From: VRUE01 sp963699215
Lineage (GTDB): Bacteria > Actinomycetota > Thermoleophilia > Solirubrobacterales > 70-9
Length of the DNA: 64,000 bases
Assembly: GCA_963699215.1 (NCBI GenBank)
Contig: OY969422.1
Span: forward strand, 434,001-498,000
Reading direction: 5' to 3'
The notes under the pieces are model-generated. The model saw only the letters and a list, made by a program, of their open reading frames with translations, was not told the origin of the DNA and searched no databases. The position numbers and the translations under genes were made by a program. Of the stretch, positions 23,877 through 31,172 are shown one piece after another. How positions within the stretch are numbered: the stretch's first letter is position 1; each line of letters starts with the position of its first letter.

Positions 23877-25540
23877 CCGCGAGCCCGGCGGGTGCGGCTC
23901 TGCTCAGCGTGCAAGACCTGCGGGTCGGCTTCGCCACCGAAGGCGGCCCGGTCCAGGCGGTGGGCGGCGTCTCCTTCGAGCTCGCGCCCGGCGAGGTGCT
24001 GGCGATCGTCGGCGAGTCGGGCTCGGGCAAGAGCGTCACCGCGCAGGCGATCATGGGGCTGATCCCGTCGCGGAACGCGGCGATCGAGGGCTCGGTGCGC
24101 TTCCGCGACCGGGAGCTGATCGGCGCGAGCGCGGGCGAGCTGCAGGAGGTGCGCGGCGCCGAGATCGCGATGATCTTCCAGGACCCGATGACCTCGCTCA
24201 ACCCGGTCTACCGGGTCGGCGCCCAGATCGTCGAGGCGATCCGGGCCCACCGGCCGGAGGTCGGCAAGAGGGAGGCCCGAGAGCGGGCCGTGGAGCTGCT
24301 CGACTCGGTCGGCATCCCGCAGCCCCAGCGCCGGGTCGACGACTACCCGCACGAACTCTCCGGCGGGATGCGCCAGCGGGCGATGATCGCGATGGCGCTG
24401 GCGCTCGAGCCGGCCGTGCTGATCGCCGACGAGCCGACGACCGCTCTCGACGTGACCATCCAGGCGCAGATCCTGCGCCTGCTCGAGCGGCTCAACCGCG
24501 AGCGCAACCTGGCGACGATCATGATCACCCACGACCTCGGCGTCGTCGCCGAGGTGGCCGACCGGGTGCTGGTGATGCACGAGGGCAGGATCGTCGAGCG
24601 GGGCGAGCTCGACGACGTCTTCTACGCCCCAGAGGACCCCTACACCCGCGAGCTGCTCGGCGCCGTGCTGCGGCTCGACCAGGCTCCGCCCCTGCGGCCC
24701 CGCCAGCCCGAGGCGCCGCTGCTGGAGGTCACCGATCTGGTCAAGCACTACCCGGTGAAGCGCGGGCTGCTGATCGAGCGGGAGGTCGATCGGGTCCGGG
24801 CGGTCGACGGCGTCAGCTTCAGCGTCGAGCGGGGCGAGACGCTGGGGCTCGTCGGGGAGTCGGGGAGCGGCAAGTCGACGCTGTCGCGCGCCGTGCTGCA
24901 GTTGCTGCGGCCCACCTCGGGATCGGTCCGCTTCGAGGGGCGTGAGATCGCCGGCCTCTCGCGGCGCGAGATGCGGCCGCTGCGGTCCGAGATGCAGATG
25001 GTCTTCCAGGACCCCTACGCCTCGCTCAACCCGCGCAAGCGAGTCGCCCAGATCGTTGGGGAGCCGCTGCGAGTGCAGGGTCGAGCCTCGGGTGCCGAGC
25101 TGCGAAGCACGGTGCAGGGCCTGCTGGAGCGCGTCGGCCTCTCGCCCGAGCACTACCAGCGCTACCCGCACGAGTTCTCCGGCGGGCAGCGGCAGCGAAT
25201 TGGCATCGCGCGCGCCCTGGCGCTGCGGCCGAAGCTGATCGTCGCCGACGAGCCGGTCTCCGCGCTCGACCTCTCGATCCGCGCCCAGATCCTCGACCTG
25301 CTCGCCGAGCTCCAGGACGAGTTCGGCCTGACCTACGTCTTCGTCGCCCACGACATCGGCGTCGTTCGCCACGTCTCCGACCGGATCGCGGTCATGCACG
25401 ACGGCAAGATCGTCGAGCAGGGGCCCGCCGACCAGGTCTGTGAGCAGCCGTCCGATCCCTATACGAAGGAACTGCTTGCCTCGGTGCCGGTCCCCGATCC
25501 GCGCGAGAGCCGCGCCCGTCGGGCAGACTCCACGGTGTGA
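23873..25540 (+). CDS. fused peptide ABC transporter ATPases (DppD-DppF type)
   Basis: A 555-residue protein holding two complete nucleotide-binding domains. The first (~10-265) has GESGSGKSVTAQ, LSGGMRQRAMIAMAL and LIADEPTTALDVT. The second (~280-540) has GESGSGKSTLSR, FSGGQRQRIGIARAL and LIVADEPVSALDLS. Each carries the oligopeptide-type C-terminal extension (DPYTRELL; DPYTKELL). The ATP sites for import by the two permeases are thus on one polypeptide, as in GsiA/YejF-like systems. The ATG at 23873 overlaps the DppB-type stop; its own stop overlaps the ligase start. Confidence 0.92.
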   Translation: MTASPAGAALLSVQDLRVGFATEGGPVQAVGGVSFELAPGEVLAIVGESGSGKSVTAQAIMGLIPSRNAAIEGSVRFRDRELIGASAGELQEVRGAEIAMIFQDPMTSLNPVYRVGAQIVEAIRAHRPEVGKREARERAVELLDSVGIPQPQRRVDDYPHELSGGMRQRAMIAMALALEPAVLIADEPTTALDVTIQAQILRLLERLNRERNLATIMITHDLGVVAEVADRVLVMHEGRIVERGELDDVFYAPEDPYTRELLGAVLRLDQAPPLRPRQPEAPLLEVTDLVKHYPVKRGLLIEREVDRVRAVDGVSFSVERGETLGLVGESGSGKSTLSRAVLQLLRPTSGSVRFEGREIAGLSRREMRPLRSEMQMVFQDPYASLNPRKRVAQIVGEPLRVQGRASGAELRSTVQGLLERVGLSPEHYQRYPHEFSGGQRQRIGIARALALRPKLIVADEPVSALDLSIRAQILDLLAELQDEFGLTYVFVAHDIGVVRHVSDRIAVMHDGKIVEQGPADQVCEQPSDPYTKELLASVPVPDPRESRARRADSTV

Positions 25541-26484
25541 GCCTTCCGCTCCACCCGCCGCTCAAACCGCAGCTCGCGCTGACCCGCAAAGAGCTCCCCG
25601 AAGGCGAGGAGTGGGCCTACGAGCAGAAGCTCGACGGCTTTCGCGCGATCGTCTTCGTCGACGGCGAGGCCGCCTACATCCAGTCGCGGGGCGGCAAAGA
25701 CCTCACCCGCTACTTCCCCGAGCTGAGCTTCGCCCCCGGGCGCTACGTGCTCGACGGCGAGCTGGTGATCCGCGACGCCGAGGGCGAGCTCGAATTCGAC
25801 GCGCTGCAGAGCCGCATCCACCCGGCCGAGTCGCGGATCGCGCTGCTGGCCAAGGAGATCCCCGCCGGCTACATCGCCTTCGACCTGCTCGCCGAGGAGG
25901 ACGAGGCGCTGCTGGAGCGGCCGCTGTCCGAGCGCCGCGCCCAGCTCGAGGCGCTGGCCGAGCGGACCGGGGTCGAGCTCTCGCACCTGAGCGCCGACCC
26001 GGAGCAGGCCGAGGAGTGGCTGCGGCATACCGAGGGCACGATCGCCAAGCAGCTCGACGCGACCTACATCCCCGGCAAGCGCAAGGGGATGGCGAAGGTC
26101 AAGCGCGAGCGCGAGATCGACTGCGTCGTGCTCGGCTGGCGCCCGGGTAAAGAGGAGGGCACGGTCGGCTCGCTGATCCTCGGCCTCTACGACGGCGACG
26201 ACCTGCGTCCGGTCGGCCACATCTCCGGCTTCAGCATGGCGGCCAAACGCAGCATGCGGCAGTTCCTGGCACCGCTGGAGACGGGAGAGAGCGGCACCGC
26301 CGAGCCCAGCCGCTGGGCCGGCGGGCGCGACCTCGAGTGGGTCGCCCTGCGGCCGGAGCTGGTGATCGAAGTCGGCTACGACCACGCGGCGACGGGACGC
26401 ATTCGGCACGGGGCGCGGTTTCGGCGGTTTCGGGACGACAAAGATCCGCGCGAGTGCACGTTCGATCTTCTCGACGAAGGGTGA
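25537..26484 (+). CDS. ATP-dependent DNA ligase (LigC/LigD-ligase-domain type)
   Basis: A 315-residue stand-alone ligase. Motif I is EQKLDGFR with the adenylated Lys31, motif III is VLDGELVI, motif IIIa lies around IAFDLLAEED, motif IV is EGTIAKQLD and motif V is AKVKRERE. The C-terminal OB-fold part (~210-315) includes VGHISGFSM and RHGARFRRFRDDKDP. No polymerase or nuclease domain of LigD is attached. It would seal nicks using ATP in repair. GTG start overlaps the transporter ATPase stop by 4 nt, so it is read with that operon although unrelated in function. Confidence 0.9.
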   Translation: MSLPLHPPLKPQLALTRKELPEGEEWAYEQKLDGFRAIVFVDGEAAYIQSRGGKDLTRYFPELSFAPGRYVLDGELVIRDAEGELEFDALQSRIHPAESRIALLAKEIPAGYIAFDLLAEEDEALLERPLSERRAQLEALAERTGVELSHLSADPEQAEEWLRHTEGTIAKQLDATYIPGKRKGMAKVKREREIDCVVLGWRPGKEEGTVGSLILGLYDGDDLRPVGHISGFSMAAKRSMRQFLAPLETGESGTAEPSRWAGGRDLEWVALRPELVIEVGYDHAATGRIRHGARFRRFRDDKDPRECTFDLLDEG

Positions 26485-26488
26485 CGTC

Positions 26489-26615
26489 GGGGAGGTGTGG
26501 GGGTGTCCCACCCGCTTGCTGGGTTTTTCGCCTCTCAGCACACGGCCATCCGAGATCGCGGTCGGGGCGAAAAACAGGACGCCGCTGCACAGGTGGGACA
26601 CCCCCACACCTCCCC
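26489..26615. repeat. long inverted repeat between convergent genes
   Basis: A 24-bp perfect arm at 26489-26512 (starts GGGGAGGTGTGGGGG) is repeated inverted at 26592-26615. A second inner pair, GTTTTTCGCC (26523-26532) and GGCGAAAAAC (26566-26575), extends the cruciform. It begins 5 bp after the ligase stop and ends 18 bp before the radical SAM stop. A bidirectional terminator or a non-autonomous mobile palindrome are the two readings. Confidence 0.85.
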
Positions 26616-26632
26616 ACCAGAGCCTTCGCCGC

Positions 26633-27622
26633 TCAGAACAAGCTGTCCTGGGAAGGGGGGTCGACAGCGGGGGACTGGCGCTCCTCCTTCCTTGCACGAC
26701 CTCTTCCCCAGCCGCGAACCGCTCGCGTAGCTCGTTTGCGTTGCTCGGGGCGCATGTAGGCGCGCTTGCCGGGATAGAGCTTCTCGTAGCGGGGGATTAG
26801 GTCCGGGCGTTTGGTTTCCAGCCAGGCGAAGAAGACGTCTCTTACCTCGTCGCGCAGGTGGAGGGCTACACCGCCCAGGAAGGTGGCGCCGGCCTCGCGG
26901 GCTCGGTCGACTATCGGTTGGACCTGCTCGGGCTCGTCGTTGATGCCGGGCATCAGCGGGGCGATCAGGACGCCTGAGTCGATGCCGCGGCGGCGTAACT
27001 CGGCCACGGCGTCGAGGCGGGCGGCGGGGCTGGGGGTGTGCGGCTCGGTGGCGCGCCAGGCCTCCTCGTCGAGCGTGGGGACGGAGAGGTTGACCGAGAC
27101 CGGCAGCCGCTTGGCCATGCCCTCGTAGATATCGATGTCCCGCAGCGCCAGCGGCGACTTGGTCAGCACCGAGACCGGGGTCTCCGCCTCCTCCAGCGCG
27201 GCGAGGATCTCGGGCATGAACCGGTAGCGGCTCTCGACCCACTGGTAGGGATCGGTGTTGGTCCCCAGGGCGACCAGCTCGCGCTTCCAGCTCGGCCGCG
27301 CCAGCTCGGCCCGCAGCACCTCCGGCACGTTGACCTTGACCACGATCTCCCGCTCGAAGTCCCGCCCAGCATCGAGGTCGAGATACGTGTGCGTCCGTCG
27401 GGCGAAGCAAAAGACGCAGGCATGCGTGCATCCCCTGTAGGGGTTGACCGTGTAGCCGAAGCCGTAGCGCCCGCCGGGCACCCGGTTCAGCGCCGAGCGC
27501 GCCCGCACCTCGTGGAAGTTGATCCCCATCGCCTCGGGCGCGTCGAAGGTGCGGACGACCGTGCCGTCGCCGACCCCCGGCAACCGCAGGTCGTTCTCGA
27601 CTCGCTGCTCATCCCAACGCAT
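26633..27622 (-). CDS. radical SAM protein, Rv2578c/SplB-related family
   Basis: A protein of ~329 residues. The radical SAM cluster motif CxxxCxxC is CTHACVFC (Cys65, 69, 72). YGFGYTVNPYRGC and the preceding INFHEVRARSALNRVP are typical of the Rv2578c family, which is distantly related to spore photoproduct lyase. The C-terminus carries YMRPEQRKRATRAVRGWG. ATG at 27622 is chosen over one 48 bp upstream because MRWDEQ is the usual family start and the upstream codons lie in the SOS box and the IS end. A DNA repair or modification role is suggested by the family, by the SOS box and by the convergent DNA ligase. Confidence 0.85.
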   Translation of the reverse strand: MRWDEQRVENDLRLPGVGDGTVVRTFDAPEAMGINFHEVRARSALNRVPGGRYGFGYTVNPYRGCTHACVFCFARRTHTYLDLDAGRDFEREIVVKVNVPEVLRAELARPSWKRELVALGTNTDPYQWVESRYRFMPEILAALEEAETPVSVLTKSPLALRDIDIYEGMAKRLPVSVNLSVPTLDEEAWRATEPHTPSPAARLDAVAELRRRGIDSGVLIAPLMPGINDEPEQVQPIVDRAREAGATFLGGVALHLRDEVRDVFFAWLETKRPDLIPRYEKLYPGKRAYMRPEQRKRATRAVRGWGRGRARKEERQSPAVDPPSQDSLF

Positions 27623-27623
27623 A

Positions 27624-27637
27624 CGAACATATGTTCG
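27624..27637 (-). promoter_or_regulatory. SOS (LexA) box of the radical SAM gene
   Basis: CGAACATATGTTCG is a perfect 14-bp palindrome matching the CGAAC-N4-GTTCG LexA site known from Bacillus and mycobacteria. It starts one base upstream of the ATG at 27622, so LexA bound here would cover the -10 region of a leaderless promoter. Confidence 0.85.
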
Positions 27638-27648
27638 CACAAGGGCGG

Positions 27649-27676
27649 GGGAAGTGTGTAGCCGCGACACGTACCG
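27649..27676 (+). repeat. left terminal inverted repeat of the IS1595-family element
   Basis: 28 bp beginning GGGAAGTGTGTAGCC and ending CGTACCG, identical to the reverse complement of 30136-30163. The 8 bp outside it, AAGGGCGG, is the target duplication. Confidence 0.93.
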
Positions 27677-27781
27677 CTTGAAGCCGCATCCCGCCTAGCT
27701 TTCTCGGCGTCAACTGAAAGCAATGGCGCCCGCGCTGTTTGTGGCAGCCGGGCGCCTGGCACCGAAAGGACAGGCCTTCCG

Positions 27782-28075
27782 ATGCAGGCAAAGCGTAACG
27801 GCGCGCACCCTCATGCCCGCTCAAATCATGCGCAGGACATCCGCGATCAGGCGGTCGTCTTGACCTTCGTCCTGACCCTCAATCCAAAGCACCTGACGAT
27901 CCCCGACCTCGCCCGCTCGCTCAACGCCGAGTCGAGAGACTTCAAGCGGCCAGATGCCGTTGAGCGAGCGGTGCGGGACCTGACCGGAGTCGGCCTGGTC
28001 GAGATCGGCTCGGGCCGCGTCCAGCCCACGGCGGCCGCCCTGCGCTTCATCGAGATCATCGAGCGTGGGGTGTAG
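27782..28075 (+). CDS. small winged-helix protein carried by the IS element
   Basis: A 97-residue protein with a plausible winged-helix fold: DQAVVLTFVLTLNPKHLTIP, LARSLNAESRDFKRPDAVER and AVRDLTGVGLVEIGSG. The last two segments resemble the recognition helix and wing. It has no enzymatic motif. It lies 105 bp inside the left end and is read towards the transposase. A role in controlling transposition is inferred from location; it could also be an unrelated passenger. Confidence 0.65.
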   Translation: MQAKRNGAHPHARSNHAQDIRDQAVVLTFVLTLNPKHLTIPDLARSLNAESRDFKRPDAVERAVRDLTGVGLVEIGSGRVQPTAAALRFIEIIERGV

Positions 28076-28249
28076 CCCAGAGCCCCCGCTACTTCAAAGC
28101 CGAGCACGAAACCGATCGTGCCTGAGAAGGGATCGACCGGGGAGACGCCGAAGCTGCGTGTATATTCCCTAGGGAAGAAGAGGGACCGGGCCGACCCCCT
28201 GTAGGGAGCCGACCCGGGTGCACACCCTGTTGGACAGTGACCCAGGTAC

Positions 28250-28771
28250 CTAGGTTTGACCCTCCTGGGAAGCCGCGGCGAGAGACAGTCGCTCGGTCCC
28301 CCCATTCCCTTGAGCGTCCGGTCGCGCGTCCTGAGAGGCGTCGTTTCCGGAGGCAAGTTGGTAGTAGCCCTTGGCGGGCCTGAAGAGCTTGTTCTCCTTG
28401 ACCAAGGTCGAGGCCATCATCTGGAGCCGGTGCATGTCCTTCTTGGAGTCCGTCAGCCACCCACGCTCCTGTAGGTCTGCACTTAGCTCGGGCAGCCTGA
28501 CGGTCGTCCCTTCCGGCTTTTCGTTCATCACGACAGTGATAGCGCGACGGAGCGGAGGAATTTCCCTCGAAGGCTCTTCGTGCGAAGCGCCATTCGTCGG
28601 TGCGCTGCCGAGCTGTTGGGTGAGGCCGTAGAGAGTCCGCCAGGTGCTCTGCTGTTCCTGAAGGGCCTTGATCTCGGCGTCAATCCGCTCGATCTCCTTC
28701 TCAGCCTGCGCAGGCGTGACCGAGGCGAGAACCGCCTGAAGTTGCTTAAGGATTTCGGGCGCTTGAGGCAT
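28250..28771 (-). CDS. coiled-coil protein with C-terminal winged-helix-like segment, IS passenger
   Basis: A 173-residue protein. Residues ~5-55 are heptad-like (LKQLQAVLASVTPAQAEKEI and KALQEQQ) and predict a coiled coil. Residues ~75-140 resemble a winged helix with VRLPELSADLQERGWL and MMASTLVKENKLFRPAKGYY. No known family is recognised. It is transcribed opposite to the transposase from the shared 134-bp interval. The base composition is less GC-rich than in neighbouring chromosomal genes. Between 28076 and 28249 I see no gene, only a TTCCCTAGGGAA palindrome at 28165. Confidence 0.55.
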   Translation of the reverse strand: MPQAPEILKQLQAVLASVTPAQAEKEIERIDAEIKALQEQQSTWRTLYGLTQQLGSAPTNGASHEEPSREIPPLRRAITVVMNEKPEGTTVRLPELSADLQERGWLTDSKKDMHRLQMMASTLVKENKLFRPAKGYYQLASGNDASQDARPDAQGNGGTERLSLAAASQEGQT

Positions 28772-28905
28772 TGTGGGATCAGCTTAGCAGTCGATGGGGC
28801 GGATGGGTTGCCAACTCATTATCAAGGACCGAAACCAAGAATAGAGCGTCTGTCAGACGACCCCACGGAACCTCAGGGACTACGTGTATCTGGTATCATG
28901 ACAAC

Positions 28906-29844
28906 ATGGCAGCCAGAAGTCGCAACTCCGTAGCGCCCTCGCCCTCAAGCGAATCGCAGATGACGTATTCGCGATTCCTTGAGCTATTCCCGGATAACGA
29001 CGCCTGTCTGGAGCATCTGAAGGAGCGCTTCTTCTCGGACGGCACCAAATGCCCCAAGTGCGGTAGGCCCAGCAAGTTCCACCGGATCAGCGGGCGCTCG
29101 GCCTACTCCTGCCAGTTCTGCGGGAACCACGTCTACCCGACCGCCGGCACGATCTTCCACAAGTCGACGGTGAGCCTCCAGCTCTGGTTCTTCGCCGTCT
29201 ACCTGATGTCCTCGACCCGCTGCGGGATCAGCGCCAAGCAGCTAGAGCGCGAGATAGGGGTCACTTACAAGACCGCTCACAGAATGTTCAAGCAAATCAG
29301 GACGCTCCTGGCTGACGACGACGAGGGGCCACTTGAGGGCAGCGTCGAGGTCGATGAGTCGGCCTACGGCGGCAAGCCCCGTGCCAACGAAACGTATCGG
29401 CAGAAAATGCGCCGGAAAAGCTACCGGCCGACGATTCTGGCGATGGTCGAGCGCGGTGGACGGGTCCGGCCGCTGGTGATCCCGGACCGCGGCACGCGCT
29501 CGATCCACATGGCGGTCAAGCAGCACGTCCTCCCCTCGTCGATGCTCTTCACCGACGAATGGGATGCCTACAAAACGCTCGCGCCCGGCTATCGCGGTCA
29601 CCGGCGGATCAAGCACGAAGCACAGATCTATGCGATCGGCGAGACCCACACGCAGACGGTTGAGGGCTTCTTTGGCCTCTTCAAATCAGGCGTGCGCGGC
29701 GTCTACCACGCGATCAGCGCCGATTATCTGCAGGCCTACCTGGACGAGTACGCCTTCAGATATAACCGGCGCGGGTCGCGGGAACCGATGTTCTGGGCGA
29801 TGATCAACCGCGTCCAGCGCGACCGGCAGCCAGTCGCTTCTTAG
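28906..29844 (+). CDS. IS1595-family (ISXO2-like) transposase
   Basis: A 312-residue DDE-type transposase. The N-terminal zinc ribbon has CPKC (Cys49, 52) and CQFC (Cys69, 72). The ISXO2-like catalytic domain contains VEVDESAYGGK with the first Asp, FTDEWDAYK with the second, and HTQTVEGFFGLFKSGVRGVY with the final acidic residue, followed by YAFRYNRR. All motifs are intact and the frame is unbroken. The ATG at 28906 is used; the frame stays open upstream but without family similarity. It should cut and join the terminal inverted repeats. Confidence 0.93.
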   Translation: MAARSRNSVAPSPSSESQMTYSRFLELFPDNDACLEHLKERFFSDGTKCPKCGRPSKFHRISGRSAYSCQFCGNHVYPTAGTIFHKSTVSLQLWFFAVYLMSSTRCGISAKQLEREIGVTYKTAHRMFKQIRTLLADDDEGPLEGSVEVDESAYGGKPRANETYRQKMRRKSYRPTILAMVERGGRVRPLVIPDRGTRSIHMAVKQHVLPSSMLFTDEWDAYKTLAPGYRGHRRIKHEAQIYAIGETHTQTVEGFFGLFKSGVRGVYHAISADYLQAYLDEYAFRYNRRGSREPMFWAMINRVQRDRQPVAS

Positions 29845-29977
29845 CCTGGTTCGAGGTCGCCTTTTCCAGGTCTCTTAGGAAGTCGGCCTCGTTGTGGCCG
29901 GGGTCCTGCTTCTCCGTTACGTCCCGTTCCGGGGGCGTAGGGGACCTTTTCTCGGGGCGCTTGCGGGCTGGGCTCAT
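29804..29977 (-). CDS. small basic protein overlapping the transposase 3' end
   Basis: A 57-residue reading frame opposite the transposase end (41-nt overlap). It is Lys/Arg/Pro/Glu-rich: MSPARKRPEKRSPTPPERDV, then NEADFLRDLEKATSNQAKKR. The ATG has a good GGAGAGG site 6 nt upstream. Similar small proteins with a FLRDLEKA-like helix might accompany ISXO2-type transposases, but I cannot verify this. Nothing else is coded between 29978 and the right terminal repeat at 30136. Confidence 0.5.
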   Translation of the reverse strand: MSPARKRPEKRSPTPPERDVTEKQDPGHNEADFLRDLEKATSNQAKKRLAAGRAGRG

Positions 29978-30135
29978 CAGGCTGCCTCTCCCTAAGGCTA
30001 TACCCGGTCCCCCGACACTAGACAGCGGAAAGCCCTCTGTGCGGCCTTCAACGCGTTGTGGGGCTAGTAGCGGGTTGCCTTGAGGTGGACTGGGGTGGTG
30101 GTGCCCACGGCCCTGTAGCAAGGCAAGATCTCGCC

Positions 30136-30163
30136 CGGTACGTGTCGCGGCTACACACTTCCC
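30136..30163 (-). repeat. right terminal inverted repeat of the IS1595-family element
   Basis: 28 bp from CGGTACGTGTCGCGG to ACTTCCC, the exact reverse complement of the left end, followed directly by the second AAGGGCGG target copy at 30164-30171. Confidence 0.93.
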
Positions 30164-30177
30164 AAGGGCGGGACGCG

Positions 30178-30663
30178 CTAGATGCTGGAGCCCGTCTCTT
30201 CGCGCTTGAACTGCTCGAGCTGGTCGAGGGCTTTGGCGCGGGCTTTCCTCCGCAGCGGCGGCACCAGGGCGACCAGGTGGCCGCTGGGGCCGAGGGCCTG
30301 CTTCGCCCAGCTGCGGAAGTCGAAATCGTCGATGTGGTCGACGATCAGGCCATCGGCAAAGCGAAATTTCGCCTGGATGTCGTTGACGACCGGACGGCCC
30401 GTGGAGAAGGTGTAGCGGGCGATCCAGTGGGCCGAGCCGGTCTCGGCGTCGGCCTCGTGCTCGTGCAGCTCGATCTTCAGATCGGTCGCGCGGCCGGTCA
30501 GCATGCGCCACATCGCGCCGACGTCGTCGCCGTGCAGATCGCCGAACGCGGGATCGCGGAAATGGGCGCCGTCGGCGTAACAGGCCGTCATCGCGGCGCC
30601 GTTGCACTGCCCGAACGCCCCGTAGAAGCGCTTGATCGTCTCGCGATTTGCATCCCCACCCAT
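30178..30663 (-). CDS. SnoaL/NTF2-like protein
   Basis: A 161-residue protein with the NTF2-like cone: ETIKRFYGAFGQCNGAAMTA at the N-terminus, then CYADGAHFRDPAFGDL, MWRMLTGRATDLKIEL and a central strand pair. DHIDDFDFRSWAKQALG closes the fold. Such proteins range from hydroxysteroid isomerases to polyketide cyclases and unknowns. The C-terminal ~25 residues are basic. ATG at 30663 begins MGGDANRE. Its stop is 7 bp from the target duplication of the IS element, so insertion left the gene intact. It lies 17 bp after ytoQ on the same strand. Confidence 0.75.
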   Translation of the reverse strand: MGGDANRETIKRFYGAFGQCNGAAMTACYADGAHFRDPAFGDLHGDDVGAMWRMLTGRATDLKIELHEHEADAETGSAHWIARYTFSTGRPVVNDIQAKFRFADGLIVDHIDDFDFRSWAKQALGPSGHLVALVPPLRRKARAKALDQLEQFKREETGSSI

Positions 30664-30680
30664 GGGGCTCACCCTAGTCG

Positions 30681-31172
30681 TTAGCGAGGAAGCGCACCGG
30701 TAATCGCGTAACGGAGGACGTCGACCACCTGCTCCGGCGTGCGCGCCGTGCCCTGCGCGGCGCGGTCGACCTCCTTCAATGCGTGGTCGAGCTCGGCCTC
30801 GTGCAGAGTGACGTAGGGAGTGCCCAGCGCGGCGGCGTAGCCGGCGTCGAAGGCGGCGTTCCACTGCCGATATTTGTCGCCGAAGCGGACGACAACGACG
30901 TCGGCGGCGCGGATCAGCGTCTGGGTGCGGATCGCGTTGACCCCCGCTCCCATGTGGTCGCGCCAGAACGGCTCGCCCTCCTCGCCCAGGGTGCCCACCC
31001 CAGCATCGTCGGAGGCGGCGTGGTCGGTGACCGGCGCCGAGAAGGAGACCGGCAGGCCGGCCTCGCCCACCCCGGCTTCAATCCGCTCGCGCCAGTCCGA
31101 GTGAATCTCCCCAGCGAGGTAAACCCTCCAGCTGCGAGCCGGAGGGGCGGTCGCCTCTCCCGAAACACTCAA
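30681..31172 (-). CDS. YtoQ-family protein (nucleoside 2-deoxyribosyltransferase-like)
   Basis: A 163-residue protein matching YtoQ: RVYLAGEIHSDWRERIEAG, FSAPVTDHAASDDAG, WRDHMGAGVNAIRTQTLI and RFGDKYRQWNAAFDAGYAAA. The fold is related to nucleoside deoxyribosyltransferases, but the activity of YtoQ itself is not established. It overlaps the deaminase gene by 4 nt, so both are made together. That coupling supports a role in deoxynucleotide handling, as inference. Confidence 0.82.
   Translation of the reverse strand: MSVSGEATAPPARSWRVYLAGEIHSDWRERIEAGVGEAGLPVSFSAPVTDHAASDDAGVGTLGEEGEPFWRDHMGAGVNAIRTQTLIRAADVVVVRFGDKYRQWNAAFDAGYAAALGTPYVTLHEAELDHALKEVDRAAQGTARTPEQVVDVLRYAITGALPR

Larger units (their letters stand above)
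27649..30163. mobile_element. complete IS1595-family element with passenger genes
   Basis: The 2515-bp element has identical 28-bp terminal inverted repeats (27649-27676 and 30136-30163) and is flanked by a perfect 8-bp target duplication AAGGGCGG (27641-27648 and 30164-30171). Eight base pairs is the usual duplication for IS1595. Inside are an ISXO2-type transposase, a winged-helix protein, a coiled-coil protein on the opposite strand and a small basic protein overlapping the transposase end. It entered 7 bp downstream of the NTF2-like gene and 3 bp upstream of the SOS box. Intact ends and transposase suggest recent or still possible movement. Confidence 0.93.

Noticed and set aside
27623..27670. 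Longer N-terminus (16 extra residues) for the radical SAM protein
   Set aside because: These codons come from the SOS box, target duplication and IS end, so they cannot be ancestral coding sequence.
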